Below the pieces are notes generated by a model. The model ran no database searches. It worked only from the letters and a program-made list of their open reading frames with translations, and was not told where the DNA came from. Below are positions 1 to 4,982 of a stretch of DNA of 6,047 nt, piece by piece. The position numbers were made by a program, and so were the translations under genes. Within the stretch, counting starts at the first letter, position 1. Each line of letters opens with the position of its first letter. The stretch is from Deltaproteobacteria bacterium (GTDB lineage Bacteria; Desulfobacterota; Syntrophia; Syntrophales; UBA2210), in the NCBI GenBank assembly GCA_011056825.1, contig DSBH01000005.1:1-6047 (forward strand), given 5' to 3'.

Positions 1-542
1 AAGAAATACGGGGAATGAAAATCCGGTCGACGGGACTGAGCGAAAAAGTGACCAGGGCGCTTGGCGCGGTACCGGTGGGCATGTCCCAGGGAGAAGCCTA
101 CGAGGCGCTGCAGAAAGGAGTCGTGGAAGGAACCTTCGCGCCGATCGAGACGCTGAAGGGATGGAAACAGGCTGAAGTCATCAAGTACACAACCGAGTGC
201 ACTTCCATAGGCTACACGACGGCCATGTTCGTGGTTATGAACAGGGCCAAGTGGAATTCGCTGCCGGCGGATATTCAAAATATTTTTAATGCCGTAAGTG
301 CCGAATGGATTGACCGGCACGGCGCCGTATGGGACAAGGAGGACAATGCCGGGCGCGAATACACGCTGGAGCTGGGCAATGAAATCATTACCCTCTCACC
401 GGAAGAAAGCGAACGGTGGGTCGCGGCGGTAAAACCCATTCTGGAAGATTACGCGATTTCTTCGAAAGAACGGGGCGTTCCGGGACGGAAGGCACTGGAA
501 ACGTTGCAGGCACTGATCGAGAAGCACGTGAAAAACCGTTAA
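1..542 (+). CDS. dctP: TRAP transporter substrate-binding protein, DctP family (5'-truncated by window edge)
   Basis: Periplasmic solute receptor of a TRAP transporter; the family captures organic acids and delivers them to the DctQM membrane complex. The frame is open to the left edge, and the residues EIRG precede the first Met at position 15, giving EIRGMKIRSTG. This matches the family's internal 'DLKGMKIR' segment, whose Arg normally contacts the ligand carboxylate, so position 15 is not the true start. The stretch GAVPVGMSQGEAYEALQKG followed by VVEGTFAPIE is the typical second-domain signature. About 179 residues are visible against a usual 320-340, so the signal peptide and first domain lie outside the window. 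The gene ends with TAA and is followed after 53 bases by the DctQ gene. The ligand cannot be assigned: DctP proteins bind C4-dicarboxylates, sialic acid, aromatic acids, keto acids and others. Family assignment is secure. Confidence 0.9.
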   Translation, partial: EIRGMKIRSTGLSEKVTRALGAVPVGMSQGEAYEALQKGVVEGTFAPIETLKGWKQAEVIKYTTECTSIGYTTAMFVVMNRAKWNSLPADIQNIFNAVSAEWIDRHGAVWDKEDNAGREYTLELGNEIITLSPEESERWVAAVKPILEDYAISSKERGVPGRKALETLQALIEKHVKNR

Positions 543-564
543 CAGCCGGGTAACGACGTTGCGG

Positions 565-584
565 GGGCACGCACTCACGTGCCC
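565..584 (+). promoter_or_regulatory. Intercistronic stem-loop between dctP and dctQ
   Basis: GGGCACG (565-571) pairs with CGTGCCC (578-584): a seven-base-pair stem with the six-base loop CACTCA. No T-run follows, so it is not an intrinsic terminator. Its 3' foot directly abuts the GGGAG ribosome-binding site (585-589) of the next gene. By position it could protect the 3' end of a processed dctP message or lower dctQ translation. Both would fit the general need for more binding protein than membrane subunits. The pairing is seen; the role is inferred. Confidence 0.5.
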
Positions 585-595
585 GGGAGTGGGAC

Positions 596-1081
596 ATGAC
601 GAAACAGGAACAATTCCTGGTCAGGATCGCGGTGGCGGTCAACTGGATCGCGGCGGGAGCGATTGTGGCAATGATGCTGCTCGTTTCCGCCGACGTCCTG
701 CTTCGCCTTTTTCGGGCACCCATACCGGGTGCCCATGATATCGTGGGATTTCTCGCCATCCTCGCCGTATCCCTTTCCCTTTCCTATACCACTGTCATGA
801 AAAGCCATATCGCGGTGGATTTCATCGTTGAGAAACTGCCCCGGAGGGTCCGGTACTTTATCGATTCTTTCAACGCACTGGCGGCATTGGTGATCTTTTC
901 ACTCATCACCTGGCAGAGCGGTCGCTACGGACTCTCGCTGAAGGCGGCCGGAGAAACGGCCCAGACGATGAACATTCCGGTTTATCCCTTTGTTTTCGGT
1001 ATTTCCGTCGGCTGTGGTTTTCTGTGCATCATCCTGGCCTTCCAATTTTTCATCTCCCTCAGAAGGACCGTGAAACCATGA
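596..1081 (+). CDS. dctQ: TRAP transporter small permease subunit, DctQ family
   Basis: Small four-helix inner-membrane subunit that joins DctM to form the TRAP transport complex. The 161-residue length is usual. Hydrophobic segments lie at about residues 11-36, 48-66, 92-108 and 130-155. Family landmarks are ADVLLRLF at 32-39, followed by APIPGAHDIVGF, the HIAVDF element at 71-76 after the second helix, and TMNIPVYPF at 124-132 before the last helix. The ATG at 596 is preceded by GGGAG at 585-589 with a six-base spacer, and the N-terminus has the expected short cytoplasmic head (MTKQEQF). The gene's TGA overlaps the ATG of the DctM gene within the sequence ATGA, indicating translational coupling. 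DctQ proteins diverge strongly in sequence, so the family call rests on topology, these landmarks and the dctP-dctM context. Substrate unknown. Confidence 0.92.
   Translation: MTKQEQFLVRIAVAVNWIAAGAIVAMMLLVSADVLLRLFRAPIPGAHDIVGFLAILAVSLSLSYTTVMKSHIAVDFIVEKLPRRVRYFIDSFNALAALVIFSLITWQSGRYGLSLKAAGETAQTMNIPVYPFVFGISVGCGFLCIILAFQFFISLRRTVKP
1061..1067 (+). promoter_or_regulatory. Ribosome-binding site that fixes the dctM start
   Basis: AGAAGGA lies inside the end of dctQ, ten bases before the ATG at 1078. It supports that start over the in-frame ATG at 1024, which would add 18 non-family residues (beginning MHHPGLPIF) and overlap dctQ by 58 bases. Confidence 0.75.
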
Positions 1082-2376
1082 ACCCGACCACCGTGGGAAT
1101 TATCGGGCTTATTGCCCTTTTTCTCATGATCTTTTCCCGCATGCCCGTGGCCTTTGTCATGACCATCGTGGGATTTGTCGGCTTCGGCACTGTCATCAAT
1201 TTCGACGCGGCCCTGAATCTCGTGGCAAAGGATTTTTTCAGCGTTTTCGGGTCACAGAGTCTTACCGTGGTTCCGCTCTTCGTTCTTATGGGACAGATAG
1301 CGTTTCATTCCGGGATCAGTAAGCGGCTTTTTGACTCGGCTTACGTGTTTCTCGGCAGCCAGCCGGGAGGACTGGCCATGGCGACTATCGGCGCCTGTGC
1401 CGGTTTTGCCGCTATATGCGGTTCCACTAACGCCACGGCCGCAACGATGGGAGCGGTAACCCTGCCGGAGATGAAACGATTTAATTACAAACCGGAACTT
1501 GCCACGGGCGTGGTTGCCGCCGGCGGCAGTCTGGGAATCCTCATTCCTCCCAGTGTTATCTTCATTGTTTACGGAGTCATGACGCAACAGTCCATCGGGG
1601 AACTTTTCATGGCGGGCATATTGCCCGGTGTATTGCTTACGGTTCTGTTTATCGTCACCATTGCCGTCTGGTGCCGGGTGGACCCTGAACTCGGGCCCGC
1701 CGGACCCAGAACATCAATCCGGGAAAAAATCGCCTCGCTTTCGGGGATTATCGAAACGTTGATTCTCTTTGTAATGGTCATGGGCGGGCTTTTCGCGGGC
1801 ATCTTCACGCCGACGGAAGCCGGCGCCGTGGGCGCACTGGGAACGCTTCTGCTCTCGCTGCTGAAGCGGCAACTGACCTGGAAGGGTTTCGTTGAATCCC
1901 TGATGGAAACCACGAGAATCTCCTGCATGATTCTCCTTATTGTGGCGGGAGCCACCGTCTTCGGACATTTTCTGGCTGTTACAAGAATTCCTTTCGACAT
2001 TGCCACCTGGATTTCATCGCTTACCCTTCCGTCCTGGACAGTTATAATACTTATTCTGCTGGTTTATTTCGTCGGCGGCTGCTTTATCGATTCACTCGCC
2101 CTGATCATGCTCACAGTACCCATCTTCTATCCCGTCGTCCTCACGCTCGGGTTTGATCCCATCTGGTTCGGTGTTGTCATCGTTCTTATCACCCAGATCG
2201 GCGTCATCACGCCGCCGGTGGGCGTCAATGTCTACGTGGTAAGCGGCGTGGCACGCGACGTGCCGCTCCAGACCATTTTCAAGGGTGTCCTCCCCCTTCT
2301 ACTGGCCCTGATCATCGCCGTTCTGATCCTGATCCCCTTTCCCTGGATCGCCCTCTGGCTGCCGGGACTCATGTAA
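1078..2376 (+). CDS. dctM: TRAP transporter large permease subunit, DctM family
   Basis: Large inner-membrane subunit that carries the transport path; TRAP systems are secondary transporters usually driven by a sodium gradient. The protein is 432 residues, the normal size, and hydrophobic almost throughout. Diagnostic segments in order are VVPLFVLMGQIAFHSG (64-79), GFAAICGSTNATAATMGAV (109-127) followed by LPEMKRFNYKPELATGV, AAGGSLGILIPPS (147-159), GIFTPTEAGAVGA (241-253) and ITPPVGVNVYVV (377-388). The two half-family repeats, each with a helical hairpin ending in a PPS or TPP motif, are both complete. The start is the ATG at 1078, which overlaps the dctQ stop by four bases and has AGAAGGA upstream. 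The gene ends with TAA, and a weak hairpin with a T-run follows. No frameshift or missing motif is seen. Family certain, substrate not deducible. Confidence 0.97.
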   Translation: MNPTTVGIIGLIALFLMIFSRMPVAFVMTIVGFVGFGTVINFDAALNLVAKDFFSVFGSQSLTVVPLFVLMGQIAFHSGISKRLFDSAYVFLGSQPGGLAMATIGACAGFAAICGSTNATAATMGAVTLPEMKRFNYKPELATGVVAAGGSLGILIPPSVIFIVYGVMTQQSIGELFMAGILPGVLLTVLFIVTIAVWCRVDPELGPAGPRTSIREKIASLSGIIETLILFVMVMGGLFAGIFTPTEAGAVGALGTLLLSLLKRQLTWKGFVESLMETTRISCMILLIVAGATVFGHFLAVTRIPFDIATWISSLTLPSWTVIILILLVYFVGGCFIDSLALIMLTVPIFYPVVLTLGFDPIWFGVVIVLITQIGVITPPVGVNVYVVSGVARDVPLQTIFKGVLPLLLALIIAVLILIPFPWIALWLPGLM

Positions 2377-2397
2377 TCAAGTCATGACCGTTTTTTT
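2363..2397 (+). terminator. Weak candidate intrinsic terminator of the TRAP operon
   Basis: A run of seven T (2391-2397) follows a small imperfect stem. TCATG (2369-2373) pairs with CATGA (2383-2387), and GG (2365-2366) pairs with CC (2388-2389) across a two-base bulge. The loop is nine bases. The left arm lies in the last codons of dctM, so the stem overlaps the stop codon. The T-run is convincing; the stem is short and AT-containing, so termination may be partial. Confidence 0.45.
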
Positions 2398-2447
2398 CCA
2401 ATACCGAAATACAATTATACATTATCGGCCGTGCCTGCCTGTATCTC

Positions 2448-2461
2448 TTGTATACATACAA
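2448..2461. repeat. 14-base near-palindrome in the AT-rich convergent gap
   Basis: TTGTAT (2448-2453) and ATACAA (2456-2461) are perfect inverted arms around the two-base centre AC. They sit in an AT-rich patch (about 2400-2465) between the two convergent operons. A dyad of this kind can be a protein-binding site, but no promoter was placed beside it, so it may be chance. The rest of the gap between the two terminators shows nothing else I can support. Confidence 0.3.
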
Positions 2462-2490
2462 TAACGCGTGGAATAAGCGGCCGCCTCGGC

Positions 2491-2531
2491 AAAGAAACGG
2501 GCGGAGCGCCCTTTCGGAGCACTCCGCCCGT
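2491..2531 (-). terminator. Strong intrinsic terminator of the leftward acyl-CoA operon
   Basis: ACGGGCGGAG (2497-2506) and CTCCGCCCGT (2522-2531) form a perfect ten-pair stem. In leftward RNA five further pairs extend inward (2507-2511 with 2517-2521), including two G-U wobbles, leaving the five-base loop CGAAA. The stem is followed on the minus strand by TTTCTTT (complement of 2491-2497, its first T being the last stem base). On the plus strand the wobble positions are C/A mismatches and no T-run follows, so the element works leftward. It begins about 35 bases after the dehydrogenase stop codon. Confidence 0.88.
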
Positions 2532-2565
2532 CTACGTCACGATGTAACGGCGCTGTTTTATGTCT

Positions 2566-3732
2566 TCAGGTCCGGTTGGGAGAAAAGCCGAGGGCGGCGT
2601 TTGCCACAATTAAAGTATGCATGTTAGAGGTACCTTCCAGCGTTTCGAACTGCTTGCTGTCCCGCAGGAACCGCCCGCAGGGATATTCCAGGGAATAGCC
2701 GAAGGAACCGAAAAGTTTCATACACTCGTTCGCCGCGTGAACCGCCGCCTTGGCGCTGAAAAGTTTGGCCATGGAGGTCTCCATCTGGTTCGGCAGTCCC
2801 TTGTCTTTGAGCCAGGCCGCCTTGAATACGAGAGCCGCCAGGGCCTCATGCTCTATTTTCATCTCGGCGATCTGCTGTTGAATAAGCTGATACCGGCCGA
2901 TGGGCTTGCCGAACTGCGACCTCTCATTCGCATAGTTGATGGAAGCCTCGAGGCAGGCCGCCGAAAGTCCGAGGGCGCCTGCGGCGCAACCGAGACGGGT
3001 CGCGTTCAGCTGGATCATGCAGACCTTGAACCCGTTGTTGATATTCTCGGGACCGCCAAGAACAGCATCCTTGGGCACTTTCACGTCCTCGAAGGTAATC
3101 TCTCCCGTGTTCGACCCCAACAGCCCGAACTTGTCATGTATCTTGGCCCTCGTAATACCCGGCAGGTTGTAATCAACAATTAAACAAGTGACTCCCTTGG
3201 CCCCGCCTCCTTTCGTGGTGTTCACGTAAAGCAGGCCATAGTCGGCCACGGTTCCGTTGGTAATCCACATCTTGCTTCCGTTGATCACGAAATGGTCGCC
3301 CCTGTCCTCGGCGTGGGTTGTCATGGCCGCCACGTCCGAGCCCACGTCGGCTTCCGTCATGGCGAAATTGCCCACGTACTCTCCGCTGACGAACTTGGGG
3401 ATATACTGTTCCTTCTGCTCCTTCGTGCCGAATTTCTGGATCGTCAGCGCCGGTCCCCAGTCCTGCATGTTAAAAGGCATGCGCCACGAGGTGTGAACCT
3501 TCGCCACCTGCTCGATGATCAGGGCGCCTTCAAGGAACCCCATGCCGTTGCCGCCGTACTGTTCATCTATGCTGAAACCGAAAAAACCCAGCTCGGCCAT
3601 CTTGTCGAAAATTTCCCGTCTCCAGTGCTGGTTTTTTTCATCCTCCTCCACGTAGGGAGCAATCTCGCTTTCGGCGAAATTTTTTCCCATGTCCTGGAGC
3701 ATCCGCTGTTCTTCAGTTAACGCGAAATCCAT
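2566..3732 (-). CDS. Acyl-CoA dehydrogenase, glutaryl-CoA dehydrogenase-like
   Basis: FAD-dependent soluble enzyme of 388 residues (family about 380-400) that oxidises an acyl-CoA at the alpha-beta bond and normally passes electrons to an ETF. All three domains are present: helical N-domain (DFALTEEQRMLQ), beta-domain with AMTEADVGSD (124-133) and KMWITNG (154-160), and C-domain with RSQFGKPIGRYQLIQQQIAEM starting at 271. The catalytic-base position is Glu366 in LEGTSNMH, preceded by the usual RD pair (357-358). Glutaryl-CoA dehydrogenase-like traits are SWRMPFNMQ (82-90), whose Arg84 aligns by eye with the carboxylate-binding Arg in their YRSAMSVQ segment, and EGTxxxHxLI instead of the common EGTxxxQRL. 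The motif TEADVGSD departs from the usual TEPxAGSD. The ATG at 3732 is chosen because of an ideal ribosome-binding site and the family-typical N-terminus. It lies 68 bases after the divergent thiolase gene and is the last gene of the operon. The exact substrate is open: glutaryl-CoA, another dicarboxylyl-CoA or a plain acyl-CoA. Confidence 0.93.
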   Translation of the reverse strand: MDFALTEEQRMLQDMGKNFAESEIAPYVEEDEKNQHWRREIFDKMAELGFFGFSIDEQYGGNGMGFLEGALIIEQVAKVHTSWRMPFNMQDWGPALTIQKFGTKEQKEQYIPKFVSGEYVGNFAMTEADVGSDVAAMTTHAEDRGDHFVINGSKMWITNGTVADYGLLYVNTTKGGGAKGVTCLIVDYNLPGITRAKIHDKFGLLGSNTGEITFEDVKVPKDAVLGGPENINNGFKVCMIQLNATRLGCAAGALGLSAACLEASINYANERSQFGKPIGRYQLIQQQIAEMKIEHEALAALVFKAAWLKDKGLPNQMETSMAKLFSAKAAVHAANECMKLFGSFGYSLEYPCGRFLRDSKQFETLEGTSNMHTLIVANAALGFSPNRT

Positions 3733-3740
3733 TATTACTG

Positions 3741-3747
3741 CCTCCTC
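3741..3747 (-). promoter_or_regulatory. Ribosome-binding site that fixes the acyl-CoA dehydrogenase start
   Basis: GAGGAGG on the minus strand, eight bases before the ATG at 3732. It decides against an in-frame GTG at 3831, which would add 33 residues unlike the family and overlap the upstream thiolase gene. Confidence 0.9.
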
Positions 3748-3800
3748 GTCATTCGTAGTAGGTTTGAAATCCGTTTCCGCCGACTCCGGCCGCCCTGGTA

Positions 3801-4982
3801 TCAGCAGGCCTCGACAATGATCGACAGACACTGTCCTCCAAGGGCGCCCACGCTTACCAGTCCGTACCGTCCTCCCGTGCGCCGCAGCCGGTTGAGCATG
3901 TTTACCATCATGATACCGCCGGTGGCCGCTCCCGGATGACCGTAAGCAAGGCTTCCACCGTCCACGTTCATCCTGGCGGCTACTGCCGGCCCCAGTAAAT
4001 CCTCAAGGACGAGCCCGGCGGCGGCTGAAGGTGTGTGCACATCAAAGTAATCGATGTCTCCGGGAATAAGTCCACATCGCTCGCAGGCCTGCATGATCGA
4101 TTTTATCGCCATTTTTTCAGGCATCAGGGGGTTTCCCGCCGCGATACCGAACCCCTTCATTATCGCCATGGGATCAGCCGCGCCCAGTTCCCCGGCCCGT
4201 TCTCTCGAAAGCATAACAAGCGACGCCGCTGCGTCCGCCCATGGCGCCACACTGGCCGCCGTCGCGGTTCCTCCCTCGTTCTGCGGCGGCAAGGCCGCCA
4301 GCTCTTCCAGAGTGTACGACCGGGGTGTTTCGTCGCGATCAACAAGGTTTTCCTGTTTTCTCAACTTGACCAGGTATGGTTCGATTCCACCGATCTGCGA
4401 TTGAGCTGCGAGCGCCTTTTCGTGATCCTGTGCCGTACGGGCGTCCAGGGAATCCCTCGTCAGACCGTAACGCAGTGCGATCCGGTCGGCGAGCGTCGCG
4501 GCGCTCACTTCCCCGTAAAGCTCGACCGGCTGTGCCCGTGTTTCCACTTCGATTTTCTGGTCATGGAAGCAAAGGTCTCCGGCACCAAACTCATACCGGG
4601 GATGATGGATATAGTATTGCGTCATGCTGTAACTTTCCACGCCGCCCACGAGGACGCCGTTGTACTCGTCACCGATGATTTTATTGAACCCGCTTATCAT
4701 GGTCTGAAGAGCGCCGGCGCAGAGCGTGTTCAGTGTATATCCGGCCGGGTCCTCGCTTAATCCCGCCAGGGTCCAGGCATGCCGTCCCACATTCGCTGGA
4801 AGACTGCTTTGAATCGACTGGCTGTAAATGCTCATGTCCAGGGCGCCCGAATCAATCTGAGCCTTTTCAACGGCTGCCTTCATGGTGTGGGCCGTCAGGT
4901 CCTGAATTCTTACCGTCTTCAAAGCCCCACGGTATTTTCCTATTGGCGTCCGTACAGCGCTGACAAATACTGCTTCTTTCAC
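3801..4982 (-). CDS. Divergent thiolase-superfamily protein with an altered catalytic set
   Basis: Full-length thiolase-fold protein of 393 residues; the family makes or cleaves carbon-carbon bonds in 3-oxoacyl-CoA. The N-terminus KEAVFVSAVRTPIGKYRGAL is typical. The acyl-accepting Cys is kept at 88 in LNTLCAGALQ, though the usual Cys-x-Ser/Gly context is changed. GGVESYSM (113-120) matches the GGMESMS element. The C-half carries NVDGGSLAYGHPGAATGG with His349. Two catalytic positions differ: NEAFA is replaced by DVHTPSA (His316 for Asn), and the second Cys is Gly379 in LVSVGALGGQC. The NDGAA element reads ADAAA (249-253), and MGITAEN is replaced by YGEVSAAT. The start is a GTG overlapping the upstream thiolase TGA (GTGA), with a near-perfect ribosome-binding site. 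It may be a working thiolase with unusual chemistry, an SCP2-like or KAS-like condensing enzyme, or a partner subunit of the upstream thiolase. Fold certain, reaction uncertain. Confidence 0.88.
   Translation of the reverse strand: MKEAVFVSAVRTPIGKYRGALKTVRIQDLTAHTMKAAVEKAQIDSGALDMSIYSQSIQSSLPANVGRHAWTLAGLSEDPAGYTLNTLCAGALQTMISGFNKIIGDEYNGVLVGGVESYSMTQYYIHHPRYEFGAGDLCFHDQKIEVETRAQPVELYGEVSAATLADRIALRYGLTRDSLDARTAQDHEKALAAQSQIGGIEPYLVKLRKQENLVDRDETPRSYTLEELAALPPQNEGGTATAASVAPWADAAASLVMLSRERAGELGAADPMAIMKGFGIAAGNPLMPEKMAIKSIMQACERCGLIPGDIDYFDVHTPSAAAGLVLEDLLGPAVAARMNVDGGSLAYGHPGAATGGIMMVNMLNRLRRTGGRYGLVSVGALGGQCLSIIVEAC

Noticed and set aside
388..808. Overlapping minus-strand open frames across the dctP end and dctQ
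   Set aside because: They run antisense to two supported genes, and their translations are rich in Arg, Ser and Pro without domain features.
1024..1077. Upstream in-frame ATG for dctM
   Set aside because: It would add 18 polar residues absent from the family and lengthen the overlap with dctQ. The ATG at 1078 has a ribosome-binding site and the usual four-base overlap.
2414..2419. TATAAT on the minus strand as a possible promoter -10 box
   Set aside because: No -35-like hexamer lies at a fitting distance (the complement of 2437-2442 reads ACAGGC), and the only gene downstream would be dctM read antisense.
2477..2484. GCGGCCGC eight-base palindrome in the intergenic gap
   Set aside because: It is a chance restriction-site palindrome in GC-rich sequence, with no repeat partner or functional context seen.
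2617..3183. Open frame of 188 codons on the plus strand opposite the acyl-CoA dehydrogenase
   Set aside because: It is fully antisense to conserved dehydrogenase motifs, with low-complexity Arg/Leu/Gly-rich translation and no family resemblance.
3733..3800. Short GCCG-GAGT-CGGC hairpin in the gap between the divergent thiolase and the dehydrogenase
   Set aside because: The stem is only four base pairs, with no T-run and no overlap with the ribosome-binding site, so it is too weak to annotate.
3733..3831. Upstream in-frame GTG extending the acyl-CoA dehydrogenase by 33 residues
   Set aside because: A GGAGGA-like sequence does precede it, but the added residues are partly an out-of-frame reading of the thiolase end and do not match the family. 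MDFALTEEQ at 3732 is the canonical N-terminus.
4035..4760. Open frame of 241 codons on the plus strand opposite the divergent thiolase
   Set aside because: It lies wholly antisense to a clear thiolase gene, its translation is rich in Arg and His with no recognisable domain, and such frames are common opposite GC-rich genes.
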